A stretch of 64,000 nt of DNA from assembly GCF_009938015.1 (NCBI RefSeq), contig NZ_AP021884.1, positions 1,041,501-1,105,500 of the forward strand, in the 5' to 3' direction. This document shows positions 29,154-38,800 of the stretch, in pieces (the first letter of the stretch is position 1; the number at the start of each line of letters is the position of its first letter). The translations under genes and the position numbers were made by a program. Under the pieces are notes generated by a model. That model did no database searches. It saw only the letters and a program-made list of their open reading frames with translations, and was not told the origin of the DNA. The DNA is from Sulfuriferula plumbiphila. Its GTDB lineage: Bacteria; Pseudomonadota; Gammaproteobacteria; Burkholderiales; Sulfuriferulaceae.

Positions 29154-30529
29154 GCAGCTATTCATTTATGCGGCGAACGGTGCTGGGCGTTGCGCTCACG
29201 CTGCTGCTGGGCGGCTGCGCGACGTTCTCCAAAGATGGCGGGTTTGATTCAGTGGCGCAGATTGCCGAAGCGCGGCTTGGCAAAACGGTCAGGCCGGTAC
29301 GCAGCAGTGATGACGCGAGGGCTATTGACGCCTCAATCAAAAACCTGCTGGCAAAACCGCTGACTGCCGATGATGCGGTACAAATTGCACTATTGAACAA
29401 TCGGGGTCTACAGGCCGGGTATGCCGAGCTGGGCATCGCCGAAGCGGACCTGGTGCAGGCCGGACGTCTACACAATCCCGGGTTTGATTTCAAGCACATC
29501 ACACAGGGCGCGGATACGATAATCGAGCGCACCTTTACGATGAGCCTGGTCAACCTCATCATGCTGCCACAGGCAAGCCGCCTGGAGCAGCAGCGCTTTG
29601 AGGCGGTAAAGCTGCAAGTGGCCAATCAAGTGCTGCGTCTGGCCGCCGACACGCGCAAAGCCTATTTCGAGGCGGTGGCTGCCCAGCAAAGTGTGCTTTA
29701 TGCCAAGCAGGTCAATGCGGCGGCGGAGGCGGGCGCTGAACTGGGCAACCGCATGGCGCGGGTGGGCAACTGGAGCAAGCTGGAGCAGGATCGCGAGCAG
29801 GTATTTTATGCCGATGCCACGGCAGCAGTGGCGCGTGCTGAAAAGGAATCGGTGATGGCGCGCGAAAAACTGACCCGCCTGCTGGGCTTGTGGGGCGACG
29901 AGACGCAGTTCCAGTTGCCTGAACGCTTGCCTGACCTGCCAGCCAGGCCGCTGCAAGTGAAGGATGCCGAGGCATTTGCCATCAATAATCGTCTCGATAT
30001 TCAGGCGGCAAGACAGCAGACGGCCAGTCTCGCGTCATCGCTGGGTCTCACGCGTACGACCCGCTTTATCAACGTGCTCGATCTGGGGTACGTGCGCAAT
30101 ACCGACAGCGGGTTGCCGCGCGCCACGGGCTATGAACTCAGTCTGGAGATCCCGATTTTCGACTGGGGCAGTGCGCGCGTAGCCAGGGCCGAAGCGATCT
30201 ATATGCAGTCGGTCAATCACCTCGCCGAAACCGCCGTTAACGCCCGCAGCGCAGTGCGTGAGAGCTATCTTGGCTATCGCAGCGCCTACGATCTTGCCAG
30301 ACATTACCGCGACAACATCGTGCCGCTCAGAAAGCAGATATCGGATGAGAACCTGCTGCGCTACAACGGCATGCTCATCAGCGTATTCGAGCTGCTGGCG
30401 GATGCGCGCGAACAGGTGCTGAGTGTGAATGGCTACATCAATGCGCTGAAAGATTACTGGGTCGCCCAGACTGATCTCTCAGCAGCCCTGGGCGGTAATC
30501 TGCCCGCCAACCTATCCAACAAGGAGTGA
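29150..30529 (+). CDS. TolC-family outer-membrane efflux lipoprotein
   Basis: 459 residues. A lipobox (TLLLGGC) gives lipid attachment at Cys22-23. Two outer-membrane-efflux repeats follow, beginning LTADDAVQIALLNNRGLQAGYAEL near residue 75 and QVKDAEAFAINNRLDIQAARQQ near residue 270, each with long helical hairpins. It forms a trimeric channel across the outer membrane. The inner-membrane pump partner is not next to it. Linked to the multicopper oxidase gene, so copper export or oxidation in the periplasm is the likely theme. Confidence 0.85.
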   Translation: MSSYSFMRRTVLGVALTLLLGGCATFSKDGGFDSVAQIAEARLGKTVRPVRSSDDARAIDASIKNLLAKPLTADDAVQIALLNNRGLQAGYAELGIAEADLVQAGRLHNPGFDFKHITQGADTIIERTFTMSLVNLIMLPQASRLEQQRFEAVKLQVANQVLRLAADTRKAYFEAVAAQQSVLYAKQVNAAAEAGAELGNRMARVGNWSKLEQDREQVFYADATAAVARAEKESVMAREKLTRLLGLWGDETQFQLPERLPDLPARPLQVKDAEAFAINNRLDIQAARQQTASLASSLGLTRTTRFINVLDLGYVRNTDSGLPRATGYELSLEIPIFDWGSARVARAEAIYMQSVNHLAETAVNARSAVRESYLGYRSAYDLARHYRDNIVPLRKQISDENLLRYNGMLISVFELLADAREQVLSVNGYINALKDYWVAQTDLSAALGGNLPANLSNKE

Positions 30530-30531
30530 CC

Positions 30532-31923
30532 ATGACCAGTCGTCGAGATTTTTTGTCCGCATCGGGTGCGGTGCTGATGGGCGCCGCGATGGTAAGCCGG
30601 GTGCAGGCTGCCTCGCTGCCGGAAGCCGTTACCCAATCGGATCCTGCCACCATGCCTCCGTTGCTGCCGTCCAATGGTCGTCCCTACAACCCGGTGGTCA
30701 CCTTGAACGGCTGGAGTCTGCCATGGCGCATGAAAAACGGCTGGAAGGAATTCCACCTGGTGGCCGAACCCGTGGTACGCGAGATTGCGCCCGGCATGAA
30801 AGCCAATCTGTGGGGCTATAACGGCCAGAGCCCGGGCCCCACGATTGAGGTGGTCGAAGGCGACAAGGTGCGCATTTTCGTGACCAACAAGCTGCCCGAG
30901 CACACCAGCGTTCACTGGCATGGGCAGATTTTGCCAAACGGCATGGATGGCGTGAGCGGGCTGACGCAGCCGGCGATCCAACCCGGCAAAACCTTCGTCT
31001 ACGAATTTGTTGCCCGTCACCCCGGCACTTTCATGTATCACCCGCACGCCGATGAAATGGCGCAAATGGCGATGGGAATGATGGGTTTCTGGGTTACGCA
31101 TCCGAAAAATCCCGGTTTCATGCCGGTCGACCGGGATTTCGTATTCCTGCTTAACGCCTACGACGTCGAGCCGGGCAGCTACACGCCCAAGATCAATACC
31201 ATGCTCGACTTCAACCTGTGGACCTTTAACAGCCGGGCGTTTCCCGGAATCGATCCGCTCGTCGTCAGAAAAGGCGACCGGGTGCGCATCCGTGCCGGCA
31301 ATCTGACCATGACCAATCACCCGCTGCACCTGCACGGACTCAACTTCGAAGTCACCGGAACCGATGGCGGCTGGGTGCCCAAATCGGCGCGCTGGCCGGA
31401 GGTGACCACCGATATTGCCGTCGGCCAGATGCGCGCCATCGAGTTTGTCGCCGATGCGCCGGGCGACTGGGCATTCCACTGCCATAAATCGCATCACACC
31501 ATGAATGCCATGGGGCACAGCGTGCCGACCATGATCGGCGTCGATCACAAGGGCATTGCCGAGAAGATCACCAAGCTGGTGCCGGATTACATGGTAATGG
31601 GCGACAAGGGCGGCTCGATGGGAGATATGGAGATGCCCATCCCGGATAACACCCTGCCAATGATGACCGGCCAGGGGCAGTTTGGCCCCATCGAGATGGG
31701 AGGCATGTTCACCGTAGTCAAAGTGCGTGAAGGATTGGCCCGCAATGACTACAAAGACCCTGGCTGGTATCACCAGCCACCTGGCACGCGGGCCTACGAA
31801 TGGACCGGTGAAATGCCCGCCGCAGCCAGTGCACCAGTCAAGCCCGACGCCACATCTGCCGCCCCATCCGGCGCGGCGCAGCCAGTATTCAACATCAAGC
31901 GTGGCGGGGTGCATGAGCACTGA
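30532..31923 (+). CDS. Tat-exported multicopper oxidase (copper resistance type)
   Basis: 463 residues from ATG 30532 (aaggag six bases before). The Tat signal SRRDFLSASGAVLMGAAM is followed by cupredoxin domains. All four copper-ligand blocks are seen: SVHWHGQ, MYHPHADE, NHPLHLHG and HCHKSHHTMNAMGH (with the type 1 Cys and axial Met). Met-rich stretches (MGDKGGSMGDMEMPIP) near the C-terminus suit Cu(I) oxidation. It probably protects the periplasm by oxidising Cu(I). Last gene of the operon. Confidence 0.9.
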   Translation: MTSRRDFLSASGAVLMGAAMVSRVQAASLPEAVTQSDPATMPPLLPSNGRPYNPVVTLNGWSLPWRMKNGWKEFHLVAEPVVREIAPGMKANLWGYNGQSPGPTIEVVEGDKVRIFVTNKLPEHTSVHWHGQILPNGMDGVSGLTQPAIQPGKTFVYEFVARHPGTFMYHPHADEMAQMAMGMMGFWVTHPKNPGFMPVDRDFVFLLNAYDVEPGSYTPKINTMLDFNLWTFNSRAFPGIDPLVVRKGDRVRIRAGNLTMTNHPLHLHGLNFEVTGTDGGWVPKSARWPEVTTDIAVGQMRAIEFVADAPGDWAFHCHKSHHTMNAMGHSVPTMIGVDHKGIAEKITKLVPDYMVMGDKGGSMGDMEMPIPDNTLPMMTGQGQFGPIEMGGMFTVVKVREGLARNDYKDPGWYHQPPGTRAYEWTGEMPAAASAPVKPDATSAAPSGAAQPVFNIKRGGVHEH

Positions 31924-32387
31924 TTGTGGTAAATGCTCCATACGTGATAGCCCGATAGTCCTGCCGGCTGAAGAGGGAGCCGGACTGGCTCAAAAAAAGT
32001 CCGGGATCAGCCAGTAGAAGACCGCCGGCTCCGGGTCAGCACCCTGGGTGCTGACCCGGCAATGCGACCCTGGCGGCTGTGGGCGCGCGCCTGTATGCCC
32101 CGCATCAGGACAGCGGCACCCCCATCACCAGGCGAATTTGTCTGGCCGCATATCGCCGTCATCATTACCCGCGCCATCCCGCAGAGCCGTCGTTACACGC
32201 TCTACGGGACCAAGCGTGGTCATCGTGAGCCCTCAACGAGGCTGCAGAAAAACTGCTTGAGGGGTCAGGCAACCCGGTCTTCGGGAGTCGCTTGACCCTT
32301 CCCCAGTCCACGATCATTGAATACTGCGCGTTTTGACAAGTCATTTTTATTCATCGCTTTCATCAACACCACCAGGAAGGCAAAGTC
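31924..32387. other. long gap without a recognisable gene, with a strong hairpin
   Basis: No frame in this 464-base stretch has a recognisable protein. It holds a 13-bp perfect stem (32031-32043 with 32047-32059, words ccgggtcagcacc and ggtgctgacccgg, loop ctg). This lies 110 bases after the oxidase stop and may end its transcript, though no U-tract follows. The remainder looks like decayed coding sequence next to the mobile region. Confidence 0.4.
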
Positions 32388-32908
32388 ATGAGCATTATCA
32401 CCAACGGCATTGATCCCGCCAAGACTCTTTTCGCTGTGCAGGCGTGAATGAAAGCGGCAAGGCAGAACTGGTCAAACCCAAGCTAAGCCGCGACCCGTTA
32501 CTGCCCGCTAATTGCCAATTTACCACCGTGCCTGATCGGCATGGAAGCCAGCTCCGGCGCCCACCACTGGGCACGCCTGTGCCGTCAGCACGGCCACACT
32601 GTCAAACTGATGGCGCCGAAGTTCGTCACCCCGTACCGGATGAGCGGCAAGCGCGGCAAGAACGCCGCCGCCGATGCGGCCGCCATCTGCGAAGCCGTCC
32701 CCCGGCCTGATGGCTGAATTCGGCATCGTTCTGCCGCAGAAGGTCACCGGCCTGCGCCAGCACATCGGCCAGCATCTTGAAGACCTGCCGGGCTACGTCC
32801 AGCGCTGCATCGGGGGCTTGCTGGCGCACGCGGGTCAACTCGATGCGCAAATAGCCCGCTATGACCAAGCGATTTCACAAGCGGCGCGCGAAAATGCGCG
32901 CAGCAAGT
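32388..32908 (+). pseudogene. decayed IS110-family transposase
   Basis: In three broken pieces the sequence gives the DEDD-type IS110/IS1111 transposase. ITNGIDPAKTLFAVQ ends at a TGA. In another frame follow GVNESGKAELVKPK, then IGMEASSGAHHWARLC and LMAPKFVTPYRMSGKRGKN with DAAAICEAVPRP. After a deletion of the family's MRFVPVK to LLA region come AEFGIVLPQKVTGLRQHIGQ and ARYDQAISQAARENARS. The C-terminal half is missing. It is non-functional and abuts the cassette end of the integron. Confidence 0.85.
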
Positions 32909-32947
32909 ATTGGTTATCTCTCCCGCCGCGCAGCGTGTTCTGGTTAG

Positions 32948-33068
32948 GCCCAACGTTCAAATTGAGGCGCTGCGCGCTTTTGCGCAGTCCCCGTCATGAT
33001 CCAGCGGCAGCAAGCATTTCCTGCGAGTGTCGACCAAGGTTTCTGAGCATGCTTATCATGGCGCCCAA
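32948..33068 (-). mobile_element. remnant integron cassette with half attC site
   Basis: On the minus strand this 120-base stretch starts with TTGGGC and ends at another GTTGGGC core (32954-32948). Just before that core is a tctgcgc/gcgcgcag-type hairpin and a TCAATTTGAAC segment, the right half of an attC. The left half and any proper gene are missing; only a 21-codon frame (from the ATG at 33059) is present. The last core overlaps a GCCTAAC core (32949-32943), the start of a further attC broken by the transposase remnant. Confidence 0.6.
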
Positions 33069-33142
33069 CGTGGAGCTAACCGGCGTGCAAAAGCAGAGCG
33101 AAGCGGCGCTTTTGCACGTCCGTGTTGAGCGATTTGTTAGGC
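33063..33142 (-). other. attC recombination site of the integron cassette
   Basis: On the minus strand an 80-base site runs from GCCTAAC (33142-33136) to GTTGGGC (33069-33063), which satisfy RYYYAAC and GTTRRRY. The inner arms fold through an 11-bp perfect stem, CGTGCAAAAGC with GCTTTTGCACG, and carry the expected L-box-like segments (ATCGCTCAAC, GGTTAGCTCC). The TAA stop of the efflux gene lies within the first core, as in classical gene cassettes. The folded bottom strand is what the integrase would recombine. Confidence 0.88.
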
Positions 33143-33779
33143 ATTGATTGCCTGAAGCTCCGTCATGGCCCCGCGTAACACAAGCAGTGCTGACCGAAGG
33201 AACAGGACGGCAAGCGCCAAGCCAATCAGGATGTCGGGCCAACCCGAATTGGTGAGCCACACGCCCAAGGCGGCGAACAGTACCGAGACATTCGCAATAA
33301 TGTCGTTGCGAGAACACAACCAAACCGAACTCATATTGATGTCGTCGGCTCGATGCCGCCAGAGTAAAACCAGACATAAACTATTTGCGGCAAGTGCGAG
33401 TAGGCCAATAGCGCCAATGGCCTCGAACACTGGGACATGCGGAACAATGATCTTGTAAATGGCTTGCCCAAGAACGAAAAGACCAAACGCAGCCATGATG
33501 CTGCCTTTGAATAAAGCAGCAATGGCTTTCATTCTTGCACCGCGTGCGACAACGTAAATGCTGAAGCCGTAAACCAAAGCATCGCCCAGCATGTCCAGCG
33601 AATCCGCGACCAATGAGACGGAATTGGCGAGCAGTCCTGCTGTGAGCTCTACTACGAACATTACAGCATTAATGCCCAGGACTATTTTGAGCGTCGAGCT
33701 TTGGCGAGTGCGAAGTGCCTCGATCTCGAAAGCCTTGTCGTTGCAACAATCAGCCATTGTCTGTTCTGAAGATGCCTAA
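33069..33779 (-). mobile_element. complete integron gene cassette (efflux gene plus attC)
   Basis: Bounded by G|TTAGGC at 33780-33774 (minus strand) and the attC end GTTGGGC at 33069-33063, giving a circularisable unit of about 711 bases. Little sequence (about 17 bases) lies between the first core and the ATG, a hallmark of cassettes, which lack their own promoter. Orientation is away from the integrase gene, as expected for the first cassette of an array. Confidence 0.82.
33137..33757 (-). CDS. cation diffusion facilitator-type heavy-metal efflux protein (integron cassette gene)
   Basis: 206 residues with six hydrophobic spans and no large cytoplasmic C-terminal domain, so shorter than the usual 300-residue CDF. 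Metal-site segments are SLVADSLDMLGDALVYGF near residue 48 and SRNDIIANVSVLF near residue 148; the N-terminus MADCCNDKA could bind a thiophilic metal. It exports a divalent cation (Zn, Cd or Co) using proton exchange. Start and stop sit within 20 bases of the two cassette boundaries, so the gene is carried by the cassette and depends on the integron promoter. Confidence 0.85.
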   Translation of the reverse strand: MADCCNDKAFEIEALRTRQSSTLKIVLGINAVMFVVELTAGLLANSVSLVADSLDMLGDALVYGFSIYVVARGARMKAIAALFKGSIMAAFGLFVLGQAIYKIIVPHVPVFEAIGAIGLLALAANSLCLVLLWRHRADDINMSSVWLCSRNDIIANVSVLFAALGVWLTNSGWPDILIGLALAVLFLRSALLVLRGAMTELQAINA

Positions 33780-33906
33780 CGTAAAGTAGCCGTCCTAAAA
33801 CACAGAAAGTAATGCGTCACACTGACGTATAATGCGGATGAAACGGCATAATATGATGAAATATCAATCATGGTGATATTATTTTCCGTCCTATCAGGAA
33901 TTTAAA
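33774..33906. promoter_or_regulatory. attI region with integrase promoter
   Basis: The 126-base gap between cassette and integrase gene. The first core TTTACGTTAGGC reads leftwards and ends the attI site. A TATAAT box at 33828-33833 faces the integrase gene; its -35 (near gaaagt at 33805) is weak. AGGAA lies eight bases before the integrase ATG. No LexA-type CTGT-N8-ACAG box is seen. The leftward promoter for the cassette is probably here or in the integrase gene but could not be placed. Confidence 0.65.
33860..33880. promoter_or_regulatory. perfect inverted repeat in the integrase leader
   Basis: aatatca and tgatatt are perfect 7-base reverse complements with a 7-base spacer. They lie between the TATAAT box and the integrase start. 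The size suits the half-sites of a dimeric repressor, or an integrase accessory site in attI. No matching known operator was recognised. Confidence 0.45.
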
Positions 33907-34902
33907 ATGCGTCAATCCTCAACGCTCTCCCCAACAGATTCCAATGCCCCGCGTTTGTTGAATCAGGTGCGGGACAAAATACGGCTGAAGCACTATAGCA
34001 TTCGGACTGAGCAGGCGTATACCGACTGGGTAAAGCGTTTTGTTTTATTCCATGAAAAGCGTCATCCCCGGGAAATGGGCGCTGTTGAGGTTGAGCAATT
34101 TCTCACGCATCTGGCGGTGGTGGGCAAGGTTTCCGCTTCAACACAGAATCAGGCGAAAAGCGCTTTGTTGTTTTTGTATCGGGATGTGCTGGCGATTGAC
34201 TTGCCCTGGTTGGGGGAGGTGGCTCAGGCGAAAAACGCCAAGCGCTTGCCTGTGGTGCTGACCGTGCAGGAAACGTTACGTTTGCTGGAGCGGGTTGAGG
34301 GCACTAGCGGATTGATTGCGCGTCTGTTGTATGGCTCAGGGATGCGGGTGATGGAGGGGGTTCGGCTGCGAGTGAAGGATATCGATTTTGCACGGTGCGA
34401 GTTGATTGTGCGTGAAGGCAAGGGGAATAAAGACCGGGTGACGATGTTGCCGCAAAGTTTGGTCGAGCAGTTGCAACGTCATTTGGCCCGGGTAAAAGAT
34501 TTGCATGATCGTGAGTTGGCAGAGGGCTTTGGCGATGTGTATATGCCCTTTGCGCTGGCCCGAAAGTATCCTGCAGCCGAGCGTGAATGGCATTGGCAAT
34601 ATGTGTTTCCCGCAGCCAGACGTTCGCTTGATCCGCGCAGTCATGTGGAGCGTCGCCATCATGTGAGCGAGCAGGCGGTGCAACGGGCCGTGCGGCAGGC
34701 GGCACGCGATGCAGGTTTAACCAAGCCGGTGTCGCCGCATACGCTGCGCCATTCGTTTGCCACGCACCTGTTGCAAGCGGGCTGCGATATCCGCACCGTG
34801 CAGGAGTTGCTTGGGCACAAGGATGTACAGACCACGATGATCTACACGCATGTGTTGAACCGGGGCGGGCGCGGCGTGGCCAGCCCGCTGGATGTGCTGT
34901 GA
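33907..34902 (+). CDS. intI: integron integrase (tyrosine recombinase)
   Basis: 331 residues. The N-terminal SAM-like domain ([41 protein letters not shown]) is followed by the catalytic domain with [21 protein letters not shown] (first catalytic Arg), [31 protein letters not shown] (nucleophilic Tyr). The extra [13 protein letters not shown] patch near residue 220 is found only in integron integrases and binds the extrahelical bases of attC. The frame appears intact. It is divergent from its cassette, as in functional integrons. The stop overlaps miaA by four bases. Confidence 0.95.
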   Translation: MRQSSTLSPTDSNAPRLLNQVRDKIRLKHYSIRTEQAYTDWVKRFVLFHEKRHPREMGAVEVEQFLTHLAVVGKVSASTQNQAKSALLFLYRDVLAIDLPWLGEVAQAKNAKRLPVVLTVQETLRLLERVEGTSGLIARLLYGSGMRVMEGVRLRVKDIDFARCELIVREGKGNKDRVTMLPQSLVEQLQRHLARVKDLHDRELAEGFGDVYMPFALARKYPAAEREWHWQYVFPAARRSLDPRSHVERRHHVSEQAVQRAVRQAARDAGLTKPVSPHTLRHSFATHLLQAGCDIRTVQELLGHKDVQTTMIYTHVLNRGGRGVASPLDVL

Positions 34903-35849
34903 CGGCGCTGCCGCCGGCGATTTTCCTGATGGGTCCGACCGCTTCCGGCAAAACCGGGGTGGCGGTGGAGCTGGCGCAACGGCTGCCGGTGGAGATCATC
35001 AGTGTGGATTCGGCGCTGGTGTATCGCGATATGGACATCGGCACGGCCAAGCCGGATGCGGCTATGCTCACCGCTGCGCCGCATCATTTGATCAACCTGA
35101 TCGACCCGACCGAGGTGTATTCTGCTGCGCGTTTTCGTGCAGATGCGCTGGCCTTGATGGTGGACATCACCGCGCGCGGACGGGTGCCGCTGCTGGTGGG
35201 TGGCACCATGCTGTATTTCAAGGCGCTGCGTGAGGGCTTGACGGATTTGCCCCAGGCGGATGCTGCCTTGCGCGCAGCCATCGAGGCCGAGGCTGCGGCG
35301 CGCGGCTGGCCCGCGCTGCACGCCGAACTGGCACGGCTCGACCCCGAATCCGGGGCGCGTTTGCAGCCGACCGATACGCAGCGTATCCAGCGCGCGCTGG
35401 AGGTGGTGCGGCTGACCGGCAGGCCGATGTCGGATTACTGGCGCGCAGGGCGAGCGAATACGCTGCCGTATCGCCTGTTGCCGATAGCCATGGTGCCGGC
35501 AGACCGTGCGTTGCTGCATGGGCGGATTGCACGGCGTTTTGATGCCATGCTTGGCGCCGGGCTGATTGATGAGGTACGCGCCTTGCGCGAAAAATATCGG
35601 CTGGATGCGGCGCTGCCGTCCATGCGCTGTGTGGGTTACCGGCAGGTGTGGGAATATCTGGAAGGCGAATACGGCCGGGACGAGATGCGCGACCGCGGCG
35701 TTTTCGCCACACGTCAACTGGCCAAGCGTCAGTTGACCTGGCTGCGCGGGATGCAGGACATTATCCGGGTCGAGCCATCATACGCGGACAATGCCAGCCT
35801 GGGCGTGTTGCCGATGGTGACCGCCGAACTGGATAGCAGGCTGCAGTAA
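34899..35849 (+). CDS. miaA: tRNA dimethylallyltransferase
   Basis: 316 residues starting at GTG inside the integrase stop (gtga). The P-loop [18 protein letters not shown] lies at the N-terminus, [19 protein letters not shown] follows, and [14 protein letters not shown] near residue 270 contacts tRNA. Adds the isopentenyl group to A37 of tRNAs reading U-starting codons. The usual partner mutL is not in front of it; the integron integrase is. Expression therefore may depend on read-through from the integrase promoter. Confidence 0.95.
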   Translation: MTALPPAIFLMGPTASGKTGVAVELAQRLPVEIISVDSALVYRDMDIGTAKPDAAMLTAAPHHLINLIDPTEVYSAARFRADALALMVDITARGRVPLLVGGTMLYFKALREGLTDLPQADAALRAAIEAEAAARGWPALHAELARLDPESGARLQPTDTQRIQRALEVVRLTGRPMSDYWRAGRANTLPYRLLPIAMVPADRALLHGRIARRFDAMLGAGLIDEVRALREKYRLDAALPSMRCVGYRQVWEYLEGEYGRDEMRDRGVFATRQLAKRQLTWLRGMQDIIRVEPSYADNASLGVLPMVTAELDSRLQ

Positions 35850-35854
35850 CGCGG

Positions 35855-38800
35855 CTAGACTGGAATCAGTTGGTGCAGGAGCACAGGTTTTTCAATCGCG
35901 TAGCCTTGTGCGTAATCAATGCCGATTTCTTTCACCTTGTCGAAAATGGCGTCGCTCTCCACATATTCGGCGATGGTTTTCAGGCCAAGCGCGTGGCCGA
36001 CTTCGTGCATCGATTTGACCATGGAAAAATCGGCGTGCTCCTTCAGCATATCGCGGATAAATGCGCCGTCTATTTTTAGATAATCCACTTTAAGTCTTTT
36101 CAAATAGGCGAATGAGGAGTAACCGCTGCCAAAGTCATCCAATGAGAACCGGCAGCCGTAAGCTTTGACTTTGTCTATGAAATCCTGCGCCGCATCCAGC
36201 CTTTCTATGGCTGCGCTCTCGGTTACTTCGAAGATGATTTTTTCTGGCGGCAGGTCGCTTGCGTCGAGCGTATTGCGGATAAAATCAAGCACATTCTCGT
36301 TAACCAGCGATAGCCCAGACAGGTTGATCGAGAAGCCGTTTATGACGCCAAGCTGCGCGGCGTTTTTCCTGATCCATTTGAAGCTGTTGCGCAGTACCCA
36401 GAGATCAAGATCGGGGCAACGCTTCCAGCGTTCGGCGGCACGAATGAAGTCGAACGGCTGTATCCCCAGGCTGTCGTGCAGGCCAAGCAGAATCTCATAG
36501 TGGGGCAAACTCCCGTTATCTGACAGTACTGGCTGGATTTTTTGACAGCGCAGAAACAGCAGGTCTTCATTGAGTGCTTTGTCGATAATGCCTGCCCATT
36601 CGAAAAGCGCCTGCTCGGATTTTATTTGCGAGCTGGTATTTTCATAACGCTGGACCGTGTTTGACCCCATTGATTTTGCAGCCACGCAGGCTGATCCGGC
36701 ATTTTTAATCAGCGTGGACGGGGAATCTGCATCCGCAGAAAGTTCTGCAATGCCTGCGCTCACCCCCAGCACGAAGCTTTTGTCCTGGCATGTGATGCGG
36801 TGTTCCTTGATTCGGGAGACCATGTTTTGAGCGGCGACATAAGATTTGTCGAGAGTGCGTCCCCTGAACAGGACTGCAAATACATCTTCGCCCAAACGCG
36901 AAAACAGGTCGCTTGGCTGAATCTCCTTGCTTAAGGACGCAACCACGGCAAGCAACGAGGCTTCAGCCTCGGCCTGGTCACAGCTGTGATAAATTGCCTT
37001 GAGCTGGTCGAACATCATCAGGCACAGAATGGCGCCCTGATTTTCTGTGCCGTCACCGGCAAAAATTTTCTCAAGCTGGTTCATCAAGCCTTTGCGGTTC
37101 AACAGCCCGGTTTCAGGATCATGCGTCGCCTGGTGGTAGAGCCATTCGTAGGCATCGAGCATGACCTTGTGCGCCGAGCGCTCCATGAATGGCGCGTCCA
37201 GTCCCGGGATCTTGATTGCGGTACCGGTTTTGATAGCGTGCGCAAGGTCGTGCTGTTCCAGATGGCGCTTTTTTGTCGCGGAGCGGTTGGTGAAAACGAA
37301 TCGGCTTTGCAAAAGATTCGACCAGACCAATTGGTGAGGCACCTGGCTTCCCTGCTGGTCGAAGGACAGCCAATCCCCTTTGCGCAATTGGCGGATTTTC
37401 GCATCGCCCGGATTGTGTTTGCCTGTCGCATCAGGTTCGCCCGAGCCATGGAACTGAAATTCGACGGGTTTTTTCCCCTGCAACTGTTTTGATAAATCTT
37501 GCGTGATGTCTTCGATGGCCGCTTCGTCGAAGAGCGTTTCTTTCAGTTTTTCCGAAATGTAAGTGACAAGGATGTGAGTTTTTTTCGCATCGATTCCTTT
37601 GACGATCGCATCAGGTGCCAGCAACGCGAGCAAATCGTCCAGCAGCGCCAGGGCGCGTTGGTGCTCCATGCTGTCCTGGCCCTGGCGCAGGGAAGTCATC
37701 TGCAGATAATGGCGCCAGCCCGTATCGAGTAAAACCAGAATAATTTTCGGCACCATTTTACCGCCCAGGCGCAGGCGAATTTCCTGCTCTACCTGATCTC
37801 GAACCAGGCAGATTTTCTCGCCGCCCTCGCTGATCAGTTGAATCCGGCGTGCGTTTTTTTTCCTGGCGTTTTCGATGGGTCCAAGCAGGCTGGCCAATAT
37901 CCCGTTCACTTCGTCGAAGACGGCGGGGTTGGCCTCGTAATTGTCCACCACCCGATTGGCCAGTTGGTGCAGGAGCTGGAGCAGCTTGGGATCGAATATT
38001 TTTCCGGAATCATCGGCGGCCACGTAGTAGCGCTCGAACAGATTCACCGTCTGGCGCGCGGGATGCGCGTCCGACTCCAGAAATTTTTCATCCAGCAAAG
38101 CCAGCTTGAGCAGCGGCATCTCCAGTTTCTTGAGCAGGGCGCGAATATCGGAACCCTGGGCATCGTCCGTGAGCGGTTTGCTGAGAAGCGCATCAAAAAG
38201 CCGTATGGCCTGAAAATATTTATCACTGCCCGCCTCGCTGCCCTCGAGCTGCGGCAGCTCCGTAGTCAATCGCCGCTTGATTGAAACGTGGTCGTTTTGT
38301 TCGATCCCGCAGTTTTGCCGGAGTCGGACGCTGTCCAGCACGTTCAGTATTTTTTCCAGGTTGGCTCTGCCCTCAGGGATATTGGCGCCTGGGGAGGGCT
38401 GAGTGCCGGTGTGGCCATATTTGAAGTTATCTTGCTGCGCGTTGTGAGCGGCATTGAACAGGCTGTTCACCGCAGGTATCAGGCTGCTGGTCCGCGGGGT
38501 AGACGAATCTGCGAAATTCGCATGCCCGCGGAAAACGAGATGGTCGATCGGCGACCTAAATTCGGTCTTAGGATCACTTAAATAGTGCAGTAGATTGTCC
38601 AGCTTGTACTCCCGCTGATCGTTGCCGATAGAATCAGAAGCGGGGCCAGTGGTGCGTTGGGAGGACGGCGGTTTGCCGTTCCGATCAGGTGCGAGCGTTT
38701 GCCCGGCCTGATTCGGAGAGGTGTCCGAATTTTTTGTTTTCTGTGCGGGCCCGCTGTCTTGCACAGCGGCGGCCTTTGGATTCCTGAGCGCCGGCACGAA

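Noticed and set aside
30454..31941. 495-codon open frame on the minus strand across the multicopper oxidase gene
   Set aside because: It is the complement of a gene with all copper-ligand motifs; its translation is His/Gly-rich shadow sequence with no family pattern.
33075..33125. Hairpin near 33080-33120 as a transcription terminator
   Set aside because: It fits an attC stem exactly, with GCCTAAC and GTTGGGC cores at the ends, and has no T-run.
33781..33906. LexA/SOS box in front of the integrase
   Set aside because: No CTGT-N8-ACAG or close variant is present.
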